64,000 nt of DNA from NCBI GenBank assembly GCA_943329845.2, contig CALQFM020000004.1:28341-92340 (forward strand). Reading direction: 5' to 3'. The notes beneath the pieces were generated by a model. It was not told the origin of the DNA, searched no databases, and saw nothing but the letters and a program-made list of their open reading frames with translations. This document shows, one piece after another, positions 19,904 through 28,598 of this stretch. This stretch comes from Candidatus Kuenenia stuttgartensis. GTDB lineage: Bacteria > Pseudomonadota > Alphaproteobacteria > SMXS01. Position 1 is the first letter of the stretch. Every line of letters begins with the position of its first letter. A program made the translations under genes and the position numbers.

Positions 19904-20152
19904 CTACTTCCCGGCCTTGAGATCCTCGCCTGAGCGCTTCGCGTTGGCGCTGTCGGGTGGGATGTCGCCGGTGGGCGTGTGGACAGGGCGATGGTCGTAC
20001 TTTTTGAGCTCGTCCTTCTTCTTCTGTTCCTTGGTCATGCTCTCACCACCGCCGAAGGGGTTCAGCTTGTTGAGCGTTTCGCAGCCGCCGAGCATCAGGG
20101 ATGCCCCGCAAGCCAGAAGAATCGCCGATTTCGCAGGGCTGATTTTGAGCAT
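19904..20152 (-). CDS. Small lipoprotein of unknown function
   Basis: An 82-residue protein with a lipoprotein signal: MLKISPAKSAILLACGASLM followed by lipobox LGGC (Cys24). The mature part is about 58 residues, charged and probably unstructured (EQKKKDELKKYDHRP, then PPDSANAKRSGEDLKAGK). The ATG at 20152 is chosen because it gives the shortest N-region before the hydrophobic core. It is transcribed away from rnpB. I do not recognise the family. Confidence 0.7.
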   Translation of the reverse strand: MLKISPAKSAILLACGASLMLGGCETLNKLNPFGGGESMTKEQKKKDELKKYDHRPVHTPTGDIPPDSANAKRSGEDLKAGK

Positions 20153-20215
20153 TGGTACCGTGTCCAGGAAAGGGCGGCCATCTTCCGCAAAAGGCCTTGG
20201 GCTTGCAAGGGCTTC

Positions 20216-20244
20216 TTGACCGCGCTGGCGGCGCGGCCCATGTT
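20216..20244 (+). promoter_or_regulatory. Candidate rnpB promoter
   Basis: TTGACC at 20216-20221, a 17-base spacer, and CATGTT at 20239-20244. The -35 is near-consensus and the -10 is weak, as common in alphaproteobacteria. Initiation 6-7 bases downstream would coincide with the first base of the P1 helix of RNase P RNA at 20251. Confidence 0.5.
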
Positions 20245-20250
20245 GCCCGC

Positions 20251-20618
<368 letters not shown>

Positions 20619-20668
20619 TCATCCAATCTGCCGTACTATCGGTCGCCGAAACTCTGGGGAGAGCACGC

Positions 20669-21847
20669 ATGACCGTTCAACCGTTCAAGGTCGCCATACC
20701 GGACGCTAGGCTTGACGAGCTGAAGCGCCGGCTGCGCAACGCCAACTGGCCGCATGACATGGCCAATGACGACTGGCGCTATGGCGCCAATGGCGACTAC
20801 ATGCGCGAACTGGTCGATTACTGGCTGAACGGCTACGACTGGCGGGCCCAGGAAGCCGCCATCAACAGTTTCAGCCACTACCGCACCGAGGTGGACGGCA
20901 TCCCGCTGCACTTCATCCGCGAGCCTGGCAAGGGACCGAACCCGATCCCGCTGGTGATGACCCATGGCTGGCCGTGGACCTTCTGGGACTACCACGAACT
21001 GATCCGGCCGCTGGCCGACCCGGCGTCGTTCGGCGGCGACCCGAACGACTCGTTCGAGGTCATCGTCATGTCGATGCCGGGCTTCGGCTTCTCGTCGCCG
21101 CTGATGCAGGCCGGCATGAACGCGTGGCGCGCCGCCGACCCGATCCACAAACTGATGACCGAGAAGCTCGGCTTCAAGCGCTTCGGCGCCCAGGGCGGCG
21201 ACTGGGGCGCGACCACCACGGCCCAGCTCGGCCACAAATATCCCAACGATGTCATCGGCATCCACCTCACCAGCACGCCGCGCCTGACCCACTGGGGCAA
21301 CCAGCGGCCGTGGGACGTGACCGGCGGCAAGCTGGTGCCCGACGATCTGCCGCCCGAGACCCGGGAGAAACTGATCGGCATCCAGCGGCGCATCGCCAGC
21401 CATGTGGCCGTGCACATGCTCGATCCCCAGACGCTGGCCTATGCGCTGCATGATTCGCCCATCGGGCTGCTCGCCTGGCTGGTCGAACGGCGCCGCGCCT
21501 GGAGCGCCAATAACGGCGACGTGGAGCAGGCGTTCACCCGCGACTTCCTGCTGACGACCACGTCGCTCTACTGGTTCACCGACACCTTCGTGACGTCGGC
21601 GCGGCTTTATGCCGAGGCGGGCCGATATCCCTGGCAGCCCTCCCATTCCGGAACGCCGCTGGTCAACGTGCCGACCGGACTGACCTATATGGAGCACGAT
21701 GTGGGCCGCAGCCTGTCGACGGAAGCCGAGCAGCAGTTCGACGTGCGCTACCGCAAGGAGCATCCGATGGGCGGACACTTCGCCGCCGCCGAGGAGCCGG
21801 AAGCGGTGGTCGAGGACATCAGGGCCACGTTCAGGCCGTTGCGCTGA
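20669..21847 (+). CDS. Epoxide hydrolase family protein
   Basis: A 392-residue alpha/beta-hydrolase with the N-terminal epoxide-hydrolase domain (IPDARLDELKRRLRNANWPH, about residues 8-120). The core follows: oxyanion motif HGWPWTFWDY, nucleophile Asp in QGGDWGATTT and the C-terminal catalytic His in MGGHFAAAEEPE. This is the microsomal/juvenile-hormone epoxide hydrolase type, which converts epoxides to diols. It precedes a crotonase-like gene by 10 bases, suggesting a shared pathway for an unsaturated or cyclic substrate. Confidence 0.92.
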   Translation: MTVQPFKVAIPDARLDELKRRLRNANWPHDMANDDWRYGANGDYMRELVDYWLNGYDWRAQEAAINSFSHYRTEVDGIPLHFIREPGKGPNPIPLVMTHGWPWTFWDYHELIRPLADPASFGGDPNDSFEVIVMSMPGFGFSSPLMQAGMNAWRAADPIHKLMTEKLGFKRFGAQGGDWGATTTAQLGHKYPNDVIGIHLTSTPRLTHWGNQRPWDVTGGKLVPDDLPPETREKLIGIQRRIASHVAVHMLDPQTLAYALHDSPIGLLAWLVERRRAWSANNGDVEQAFTRDFLLTTTSLYWFTDTFVTSARLYAEAGRYPWQPSHSGTPLVNVPTGLTYMEHDVGRSLSTEAEQQFDVRYRKEHPMGGHFAAAEEPEAVVEDIRATFRPLR

Positions 21848-21857
21848 GGAGAGCACC

Positions 21858-22649
21858 ATGACCACCAACGAAGCCGTGCTGCTGCGCGCCGACACGCCCG
21901 AGGGCGTCACCACCCTGACGATGAACCGCGGCCCGGCGCGCAACGCGCTGAGCATTGAACTGATGGGCGCCATGATGGATGCGCTCGCGGCCATCGCCGA
22001 GGACGAAAGCGTGCGCGTTCTTGTCGTCGCGGGTGCGGGACCGGCGTTCTGCGCCGGCCACGATCTGCGCGAGTTGCGGGCAAGCATCAACGACCCGGAC
22101 TTCATCCGCCTGACGTTCGAAAGCTGTGCCCAGCTTATGCAGGAGATCGTGGCACTGCCGCAGCCTGTGATCGCTCGCGTCCATGGCGTGGCGACGGCGG
22201 CCGGCGCCCAGATCGTCGCATCCTGTGATCTCGCCGTGGCCGCCGACGACTCCCGCTTCGCCACGCCCGGCGTCAATATCGGCCTGTTCTGCTCGACGCC
22301 CATGGTGGCGCTGTCGCGCAACGTGGCGCCCAAACATGCCATGGACATGCTGCTGACCGGCGACCTGATCCCGGCCCAGCGCGCCTATGAAATCGGCCTC
22401 GTCAACCGGCTGGTTCCCGCCGCCGAGCTGGAAAGCGCGACCCACGCGCTGGCGGTGCAGCTTGCGGCCAAGTCGGCCAAGGTGCTGCGTTTCGGCAAGC
22501 ACGGCTTTTATCGGCAGCTTCCCTTGAACCTTGCCGACGCCTACGCGTTAGCGGCCGAGGCGATGATCGAGAACATGGGTTTCGACGACGCCGAGGAAGG
22601 CATCGGCGCGTTCGTCGAGAAGCGCCACCCGCACTGGAAGGACAGCTGA
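21858..22649 (+). CDS. Crotonase-family protein, ECHDC3-like
   Basis: A 263-residue crotonase-fold protein. The CoA/oxyanion loop is present (GAGPAFCAGHDLREL) and the second glycine segment is VATAAGAQIVASCDLAVA. The two glutamates that carry out hydration in classical enoyl-CoA hydratase are both missing: the first position reads AQIVASC and the second reads TPGVNIGLF. This pattern (ATPGVNIGLFCSTPMVALSR) is that of the ECHDC3 group, whose reaction is unclear. The ATG at 21858 follows AGGAGAG. It overlaps the next gene by one base (TGATG). Confidence 0.88.
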   Translation: MTTNEAVLLRADTPEGVTTLTMNRGPARNALSIELMGAMMDALAAIAEDESVRVLVVAGAGPAFCAGHDLRELRASINDPDFIRLTFESCAQLMQEIVALPQPVIARVHGVATAAGAQIVASCDLAVAADDSRFATPGVNIGLFCSTPMVALSRNVAPKHAMDMLLTGDLIPAQRAYEIGLVNRLVPAAELESATHALAVQLAAKSAKVLRFGKHGFYRQLPLNLADAYALAAEAMIENMGFDDAEEGIGAFVEKRHPHWKDS

Positions 22650-23071
22650 TGGCATTCAACAACCCGACCGACGGCGCCATCGCCAGTATTCTCAGGGATA
22701 CCAGGACCATCGCGGTGATCGGCGCGGGCACCGACCGGTTCAAGCCGGTCTACGGCGTCATGAGCTTCCTGATCGCGCACGGCTACGACGTGTATCCGGT
22801 CAACCCGACGCTCGCGGGTGAGGAGGTGCAGGGCAAGACGATCCTGGCGGACATGGGCGAGATCCCGGTGCCCATCGACATGGTCGACTGCTTCCGCCGC
22901 CCGGAATTCATCCCGCCGGTGGTCGACCGTGCCATCGAGGTCGGCGCCAAATCCGTGTGGATGCAGCTCGGCGTGATCAACGAGGAAGCCGCCGCCAAGG
23001 CCCGCGCCGCCGGCCTGTTGGTGGTGATGGACCGCTGCCCGGTCATCGAATGGAGCCGCCTCGGCCTGTAG
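22649..23071 (+). CDS. CoA-binding domain protein (YccU-like)
   Basis: A 140-residue single-domain protein with the CoA-binding Rossmann fold: TIAVIGAGTDRFKPVYGVM, then VYPVNPTLAGEEVQGK, VDCFRRPEFIPPVVD and SVWMQLGVINEEAAAKARA, ending with the conserved MDRCPVIEW. The family binds CoA thioesters but its cellular role is poorly known. It is translationally coupled to the crotonase gene, which fits acyl-CoA handling. Confidence 0.9.
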   Translation: MAFNNPTDGAIASILRDTRTIAVIGAGTDRFKPVYGVMSFLIAHGYDVYPVNPTLAGEEVQGKTILADMGEIPVPIDMVDCFRRPEFIPPVVDRAIEVGAKSVWMQLGVINEEAAAKARAAGLLVVMDRCPVIEWSRLGL

Positions 23072-23129
23072 ACGCCGCCGCGGCCATCCCCCATCATGGC
23101 GCCTTGACGCTTTGCATGGGGAGAGCGCG

Positions 23130-25580
23130 GTGTCCGAGACTTCCGCAACGCTGGACGAGCGCGTCGATGACCTGCTGCACAGGCTGACGCTCGAGGAGAA
23201 GGCCGCGCTGCTGGGCGGGGCCGATGGCTGGACCACGGTTGCGATCCCGAGGGTCGGGTTGGACTCCATCCGCATGGCCGACGGCCCCAACGGCTACCGT
23301 TCGACACAAAGCGAGCCGTCCACCACGTTTCCCGTCGGCGTGGCGATGGGCGCCACCTGGAATCCGGATTGCATCCGAGAGGCCGCCGCGGCCATGGCGC
23401 GGGAAGCGCGCGCGTCGGGCGTCAATATTCTGCTGGGCCCGAACATCAACATCCAGCGCACGCCGCTGGGCGGCCGCAATTTCGAGACCTATTCGGAGGA
23501 TCCGGTGCTGGCCGGCGAACTGGCGCTGGCGTTCGTCGAGGGCGTGCAGGGCGAGGGTGTCGGCGTCTCGGTGAAGCACTACGCCGCCAACAACCAGGAA
23601 CACGAGCGGCTGCGCGGCAGCTCCAATGTCAGCGAGCGGGCGCTGCGCGAGATTTACTTCCCGGCCTTCGAGAAGGCGGTGAAGCAGGGCGGCGCGTGGA
23701 CGGTGATGGCCGCCTACAACCGGGTCAACGGCATCCATGCCAGCGAGCATCCCTGGCTGCTGAACCAGGTGCTGAAGCAGGAATGGGGCTTCGACGGCGT
23801 GGTGATCTCGGATTGGGGCGCGACCCATTCCAGCACGGCGGTCAGCGCCGGCCTCGACATGGAGATGCCCGGCCCGGCATGGCATTTCGGCCATCGGCTG
23901 GTCGAGGCGGTCAATGACGGCGCGGTGTCGCCCAAGGCGGTGAACGAGGCGGCGCGGCGCATGCTGCGGCTGATCCTGCGGGCGCTCGAGTCCAAGGGCA
24001 CCGCCGAGATCAACACCGGGCGCCACTGGCGCATCGCCCAGTCGGTGGCGGAAGAAGCCATCGTGCTGCTGAAGAACGACGGTATCCTGCCGCTCGACGC
24101 CGGGAATGTGAAGACTATCGCGGTGATCGGGCCCAACGCCGACGAGCCCATCATCCAGGGCAACGGCAGCGCGCATGTGATTCCGTTCCGCGAGGCCACG
24201 CCGCTCGACGGCCTGCGGGCCATCGTCGGTGATACTGTCCGGTTGATCCATGCGCCCGGTGTCGACAACGAGCCGGAAGTGCCGCTGATCGATCGGCGTC
24301 TCCTGAGCCCGGACAAGGATCGCAGCCATCACGGCCTGAAGGCCAGGTACTACCGGGCCGCCGACTTCGAGGGACCGGTCGTCTTCGAACAGGGCGAGCC
24401 CTATCTGCACAAGTTCGGCTTCCATGACGCGGTGGCGCCCACCGAGCGGGGTTCGTTCTCGGTGCGCTGGGAGGGCTTCCTGTGGCCCGAACGGACCGGC
24501 GTTTACGATTTCATCGTCGAATGCAGCCACCGCCCCGATACCTGGGCCGAGGTCCGCATCGACGGCGTGCCGGTGGCCGGCCGTTCCACCGAGCAGGAGA
24601 GCTTCGCCCATTTCGAAGTCGTGAAGATGAAGCGCGGCAAGGGCAGCATCAGGCTGGAGGCCGGCCGTTCCTACCGGATCGAGATCGACTACAGCACCCA
24701 GTCCGACCTGATGCGCATCTTCAAGGTCGGCGCGCGCAAGCCCTCTGGCAGCATCAGCGAGGCGGTCGCCGCGGCGAAGGCCGCCGACGTGGCCGTGGTC
24801 TTCGTCGGCGTGTCGCGCTCGACCGACGGCGAGGGCTTCGACCGGCCCGGCATGGCGCTGTGGGGCGACCAGGACGCGCTGGTGGAAGCGGTCGCCGCGG
24901 CCAATCCGAACACGGTCGTGGTGCTGCAGAACGGCGCACCGGTGACGCTGCCGTGGCTCGACAAGGTGCGCGGGTTGCTCGCGGCCTGGCTGCCGGGGCA
25001 GGAAGGCGGCCACGCCATCGCCCGCGTGCTGCTGGGCGAGGTCAACCCGTCGGGAAAACTGCCGCACACGGTGCCGAAGCGGCTGGAGGACAATCCCACC
25101 TTCATTCATTACCCGGGCAGACGCGACGCCAACTACGGCGAGGGCGTGTTCGTCGGCTACCGCTATTACGACAAGGCGAAGGTAGAGCCTCTGTTCCCGT
25201 TCGGCTTCGGCCTGTCCTACACGAACTTCGGCTACGCGAACGCGCGCGGTCCGGCAGCCGTGAGGCAGGGCGAGACATTCACCGTGTCGGTCGAGGTTAC
25301 CAACCGGGGCGACCGGCCCGGTAAGGAGGTTGTCCAGCTCTATGTGGAGCAGATGGCGCCGTCCGAGGCGCGGCCGCCGCGCGAACTGAAGGGCTTCCGG
25401 AAGATCGACCTGAAACCCGGCGAAACGCGGACCGTGGAGTTCACCCTGACGCCGCGCGACCTGTCGTTCTACGACACGCATCTGCCAGGCTGGTCCGCCG
25501 AGCCGGGGCGCTTCGTGGCCCATTTCGGCGGATCGTCGAGGGATCTACCAGTTTCGCATGCTTTCGAGTTGCAGGATTAG
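23130..25580 (+). CDS. Glycoside hydrolase family 3 with PA14 domain
   Basis: An 816-residue beta-glucosidase-type enzyme. The GH3 N-terminal barrel contains the nucleophile Asp228 in VVISDWGATHS and substrate-site motifs such as VSVKHYAANNQ. A PA14 domain (about residues 403-520, GLKARYYRAADFEGPVVF onward) is inserted in the C-terminal GH3 domain, and an Fn3-like domain closes the protein. No signal peptide is visible, so it is probably cytoplasmic. The GTG at 23130 is preferred because GGGGAGAG lies just upstream; an ATG at 23112 would add six residues. PA14-bearing GH3 enzymes often act on short beta-glucosides or glycosylated aromatics. Confidence 0.93.
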   Translation: MSETSATLDERVDDLLHRLTLEEKAALLGGADGWTTVAIPRVGLDSIRMADGPNGYRSTQSEPSTTFPVGVAMGATWNPDCIREAAAAMAREARASGVNILLGPNINIQRTPLGGRNFETYSEDPVLAGELALAFVEGVQGEGVGVSVKHYAANNQEHERLRGSSNVSERALREIYFPAFEKAVKQGGAWTVMAAYNRVNGIHASEHPWLLNQVLKQEWGFDGVVISDWGATHSSTAVSAGLDMEMPGPAWHFGHRLVEAVNDGAVSPKAVNEAARRMLRLILRALESKGTAEINTGRHWRIAQSVAEEAIVLLKNDGILPLDAGNVKTIAVIGPNADEPIIQGNGSAHVIPFREATPLDGLRAIVGDTVRLIHAPGVDNEPEVPLIDRRLLSPDKDRSHHGLKARYYRAADFEGPVVFEQGEPYLHKFGFHDAVAPTERGSFSVRWEGFLWPERTGVYDFIVECSHRPDTWAEVRIDGVPVAGRSTEQESFAHFEVVKMKRGKGSIRLEAGRSYRIEIDYSTQSDLMRIFKVGARKPSGSISEAVAAAKAADVAVVFVGVSRSTDGEGFDRPGMALWGDQDALVEAVAAANPNTVVVLQNGAPVTLPWLDKVRGLLAAWLPGQEGGHAIARVLLGEVNPSGKLPHTVPKRLEDNPTFIHYPGRRDANYGEGVFVGYRYYDKAKVEPLFPFGFGLSYTNFGYANARGPAAVRQGETFTVSVEVTNRGDRPGKEVVQLYVEQMAPSEARPPRELKGFRKIDLKPGETRTVEFTLTPRDLSFYDTHLPGWSAEPGRFVAHFGGSSRDLPVSHAFELQD

Positions 25581-25581
25581 A

Positions 25582-25626
25582 TTTCATTGTCATCCCGGCG
25601 GAAGCCGGGACCCAGTGACAATGAAA
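25582..25626. repeat. Nested palindrome, REP-like, between convergent genes
   Basis: Outer arms TTTCATTGTCA and TGACAATGAAA (11 bp, perfect) enclose an inner hairpin CCCGGC-GGAA-GCCGGG. The core GTCATCCCGGC resembles the dispersed palindromic repeats common in many proteobacterial genomes. It lies between the convergent GH3 gene and the hypothetical gene at 25643 and can fold on either strand, so it may also work as a bidirectional terminator. Confidence 0.65.
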
Positions 25627-25642
25627 AAGAGGTTTTAAGCCC

Positions 25643-26320
25643 TCAATCCTCCGGGATTTCCACCACCATCGCGGGATGGGCGCCAAACCTGTCCATCGGC
25701 GCATCTGACGGCGCCCAGCCGAGATTGACCGCTCGCGTCGCGGTGTCCCAGAAGCCGTAGGCGGTGCCGCGCGGACTGACCAGCGTGTCGAGCAGCCACA
25801 TGGGCTGGCCCATGGCGCCATTCCTGTCGAAGCCATGCTCGCGCGATTGGAGGGCACGCACGCGCTGGATGGCCATGTACTCGAAGGCGGTCAGCGATAC
25901 CCAGTGGCGCTCGGCGAACACGGCGCGCAGGTTGTCTGGGCTCTGGCCGCGCGTCTCGGCCGGATAGGCGCCCGACAGCATGAACAGGCAATAGGGACCC
26001 TCGGGCCGGTTCAGCGTCTGCGAATTCTTCAGCGTGTCCATGTCCTGGACGACGGACTCGGCATATTGCAGCGCCTCGTCCATGTCCTCGATGGGTTCGT
26101 TGAGCAGCTGGATGATGGCGAGACGGAAGTCGAGCTGCTGGCGCTTCACCGAGGGGAACATCATGGACGCGGTGAAGCCCGCGCCCAGCGCCCGGTTGGC
26201 CGCCCGGTTCATCTCCTCCGTCGGCTCCAGCGTCATCGGCAGGTAGTCGGCGATGCGTGGCAGCAGCACGTCGTCGAAGAACGCGCGACTGTTGTCCAGG
26301 ACTTCCTGGAACGACTCCAT
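25643..26320 (-). CDS. Hypothetical protein
   Basis: A 225-residue soluble protein I do not recognise. The ATG at 26320 follows GAGGGGAGAG at good distance; an in-frame ATG at 26347 would add nine residues. It is predicted mostly helical in the first two thirds (FQEVLDNSRAFFDDVLLPRI, RLAIIQLLNEPIEDMDEALQ), then richer in aromatic residues (AYGFWDTATRAVNLGW). There are no cysteines clustered for metal binding, no signal peptide and no membrane segment. It is a single gene between the GH3 gene and the dcw promoter region, transcribed away from mraZ. Confidence 0.7.
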   Translation of the reverse strand: MESFQEVLDNSRAFFDDVLLPRIADYLPMTLEPTEEMNRAANRALGAGFTASMMFPSVKRQQLDFRLAIIQLLNEPIEDMDEALQYAESVVQDMDTLKNSQTLNRPEGPYCLFMLSGAYPAETRGQSPDNLRAVFAERHWVSLTAFEYMAIQRVRALQSREHGFDRNGAMGQPMWLLDTLVSPRGTAYGFWDTATRAVNLGWAPSDAPMDRFGAHPAMVVEIPED

Positions 26321-26678
26321 GGAACGGCTCTCCCCTCGAAATGCCATCGGCCGCTGAGGCGGGATCCCTTGGAGGACCAGTCTTCGCAGCGGCCGAAAGC
26401 GAACAAAAAATGAACAAATTGAGATGGGGCCAGCCGCCGGATGAGACGCAACGCGCGACTCGACTGCTCCTTCTTCTTAGCCCTAGAGCAAATTCCTGTC
26501 ACCCACAGCTTCAATTACTTGTGAATCGGCATTGGCGGGGGCTCGTCCCATTGACCGCCCATGTTTTCCCATGGTATCCCATAATGTCCCAAAGAGAGAC
26601 GCCGCCGGCCAGGGTGAGTCGGCCCGAATCAACGGTGGGGTGAGGGTGTGAAACGCAGGTAGATCGTGAGGGGCGGCC
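26321..26678. promoter_or_regulatory. Intergenic region carrying the dcw cluster promoter
   Basis: A 358-base gap between two divergent genes. Its right half holds the MraZ-type operator array (annotated separately) and a candidate promoter: TTGACC at 26551-26556, an 18-base spacer and TATCCC at 26575-26580, lying inside the array. The left half is less GC-rich and shows no gene I can support. The leader from the array to mraZ is about 85 bases. Confidence 0.55.
26547..26591 (-). promoter_or_regulatory. MraZ operator: five TGGG repeats at 10-11 bp spacing
   Basis: CCCA (TGGG on the minus strand) occurs at 26547, 26558, 26568, 26578 and 26588, that is at intervals of 11, 10, 10 and 10 bases. 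E. coli MraZ is known to bind TGGGN direct repeats separated by 5 bases upstream of its own gene. The spacing and location 88 bases before mraZ match this, with more copies than usual. The array covers the candidate promoter, so MraZ binding should repress the dcw operon. Confidence 0.8.
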
Positions 26679-27143
26679 GTGCCGCTGTTTCTGTCGTCAT
26701 ATGCCAACAAGGTGGACAAGAAGGGGCGGGTATCCGTCCCCGCGCCGTTCCGTGCCGAGTTGGAGCATCTGAACGGCTTCGTCGCCTTCCCCCATACCGA
26801 ACACGCCTGCATCGAGGGCTGGGACCGCAGCCGCATGGACCAGCTTGCCGAAGCGATGGACCAATATTCGCCGCTTTCCGAGGAATATGACGCGCTGGGC
26901 TACCTGATGGGCAAGTCGCGCGAGCTGCCGTTCGACCCCGAAGGCCGCGTCATCCTGCCGCCCTATCTGATCGAAACCGCCGGCATCACCGACAGCGTGG
27001 TGTTCGTCGGCCGCGGCAAGTCGTTCCAGATCTGGGATCCGGAGCGGCATGCCGAGTTCGAGACCCGCATCAAGCCGAGTTCGGCGATCGTCGCCAAAGC
27101 CATTTCGCTGGGCCGCGCCAGGCGCGGAGACGCGCATGAATGA
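26679..27143 (+). CDS. mraZ: Transcriptional regulator MraZ
   Basis: A 154-residue double-SpoVT/AbrB-fold regulator, first gene of the dcw cluster. The two repeats are visible: YANKVDKKGRVSVPAPFR and a second one with LPFDPEGRVILPPYLIE. MraZ oligomerises as a ring and represses its own operon. The start is a GTG at 26679 with GAGGGG upstream. It overlaps rsmH by eight bases. The operator array upstream suggests autoregulation. Confidence 0.95.
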   Translation: MPLFLSSYANKVDKKGRVSVPAPFRAELEHLNGFVAFPHTEHACIEGWDRSRMDQLAEAMDQYSPLSEEYDALGYLMGKSRELPFDPEGRVILPPYLIETAGITDSVVFVGRGKSFQIWDPERHAEFETRIKPSSAIVAKAISLGRARRGDAHE

Positions 27144-28116
27144 CGCCGGTCGCCATGCTCCCGTCATGCTGCGCGAGGTGGTCGACGCCATCGCGCCGCA
27201 GGCGGGTGAGACGATCATCGACGCCACCTTCGGCTGGGGCGGCTACACGCGCGGCTTCCTGGAGGCCGCGCCCTGCGTCGTCTACGGCATCGACCGCGAT
27301 CCCACCGCCGCCGCCCGCGCCGTTGTCGTCGGCGCCGAATTTCCCGGCCGCTTCACCTTCGTCGACGGCCGGTTCGGCGACATGATCGAGTTGATGGACG
27401 GGGCCGGCGTCACCGCCGTACAGGGCGTCGCCTTCGATGTTGGCGTGTCGTCCATGCAGCTCGACGACCCCGAGCGCGGCTTCTCGTTCCAGAAGGACGG
27501 CCCGCTGGACATGCGCATGGCCGGCCGCGAGTCCGACGCGCCCGATGCGGCCGAGCTGGTCAACAACGAGGACGAGGCGGAGATCGCCCGCATCATCTGG
27601 CTCTACGGCGAGGAACGCAACTCACGGCGCATCGCCCGCGCCATCGTCGCCGCCCGCAAGACCAAGCCGATCACCCGCACCCTCGAGCTGGCGGAGATCG
27701 TCGCCCGCGTCTCTGGCGGCGTGTTGCCGCACAAGATGCACCCGGCGACCCGCACCTTCCAGGCGCTACGCATCCACGTGAACGACGAGCTTGGCCAGCT
27801 GGAGATGGGCCTGCGCGCCGCCGAGCGGCTGCTGGCGCCGCACGGCCGGCTCGCCGTGGTGTCGTTCCATTCGCTGGAAGACCGGATCGTGAAGAATTTC
27901 CTGCGCGAACGGGGCGGCATGGCGCCGTCCACGTCGCGCCACCTGCCGGAGCAGCAAGGCCGCCTCGCGCCCAGCTTCGCCCTGACGACGCGTAGCGCGA
28001 TCAAGCCGACGGACGCCGAGACCGACGCGAATCCCCGGGCGCGCTCGGCCCGCCTGCGCGCCGCCGTCCGCACCGCCAACGATGCCTGGCCCGAAGACGG
28101 GAGGCGCGCGGCATGA
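27136..28116 (+). CDS. rsmH: 16S rRNA (cytosine(1402)-N(4))-methyltransferase
   Basis: A 326-residue SAM-dependent methyltransferase that modifies C1402 in the ribosomal decoding centre. The SAM motif is IIDATFGWGGYTRGFL, followed by the conserved GVAFDVGVSSMQLDDPERGFSF motif split over residues 99-120, RTFQALRIHVNDEL, and SFHSLEDRIVKNF near the end. The ATG at 27136 lies inside the mraZ end (8-base overlap); the stop overlaps ftsL (ATGA). Confidence 0.97.
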   Translation: MNDAGRHAPVMLREVVDAIAPQAGETIIDATFGWGGYTRGFLEAAPCVVYGIDRDPTAAARAVVVGAEFPGRFTFVDGRFGDMIELMDGAGVTAVQGVAFDVGVSSMQLDDPERGFSFQKDGPLDMRMAGRESDAPDAAELVNNEDEAEIARIIWLYGEERNSRRIARAIVAARKTKPITRTLELAEIVARVSGGVLPHKMHPATRTFQALRIHVNDELGQLEMGLRAAERLLAPHGRLAVVSFHSLEDRIVKNFLRERGGMAPSTSRHLPEQQGRLAPSFALTTRSAIKPTDAETDANPRARSARLRAAVRTANDAWPEDGRRAA

Positions 28117-28598
28117 AGCGCTCCATCACCCTGATCACCCTGTTCGTCTTGATCGTCGTGTCCTACGGCCTCTACAACCTGAAATACGAGGTCGAGGACC
28201 TGCAGGATCACGCCAACGGCCTGCGCGCCCAGATGGAAGAGGACCGCCGCGCCATCAAGGTGCTGGAAGCCGAATGGGCCTATCTCAGCCGCCCCGACCG
28301 GCTGCAGAAGCTGTCGCAGAAATTCCTCGTGCTGCAGCCCACCGTCGCACGACAGGTCGGCGGCGTCGCCGACCTGCGGCTGAAGCCCATGGACGACATC
28401 CTGGCCCCGCAGCCGACGATCGACGCCAGCGGCGTCGCCGCACCGGCCGCACTGCCGCAGTCAGGCCCCGGCACCGCGACTCCGGCTCAGCCCGTCGCTT
28501 CTCAACCCGTCGCCGCGCAGCCGGCCGCCGCGCAGTCGCCACTGGTGCCGGTCGCGAATTCAACCGCCGGACCCGCGCCGATGGAGGATGTGCAGTGA
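28113..28598 (+). CDS. ftsL: Cell division protein FtsL
   Basis: A 161-residue bitopic protein with a very short cytoplasmic end, one membrane helix (SITLITLFVLIVVSYGLYNL, residues 4-23) and a periplasmic coiled coil (VEDLQDHANGLRAQMEED). The conserved LSRPDRLQKLSQKFL motif follows. FtsL with FtsB and FtsQ activates FtsWI. After residue ~95 there is a Pro/Ala/Gln-rich tail with repeated QPVA-like units, which makes it longer than E. coli FtsL (121 residues). Position between rsmH and ftsI and four-base overlaps on both sides support the call. Confidence 0.93.
   Translation: MKRSITLITLFVLIVVSYGLYNLKYEVEDLQDHANGLRAQMEEDRRAIKVLEAEWAYLSRPDRLQKLSQKFLVLQPTVARQVGGVADLRLKPMDDILAPQPTIDASGVAAPAALPQSGPGTATPAQPVASQPVAAQPAAAQSPLVPVANSTAGPAPMEDVQ

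Noticed and set aside
23094..25523. An 809-codon open frame antisense to the GH3 gene
   Set aside because: No motifs, odd composition, and the sense strand encodes a complete GH3-PA14 enzyme.
26632..26652. Plus-strand GTGGGG/TGAGGG repeats just before mraZ as extra MraZ sites
   Set aside because: Spacing does not keep the 10-base phase of the main array, so they are probably part of the leader.
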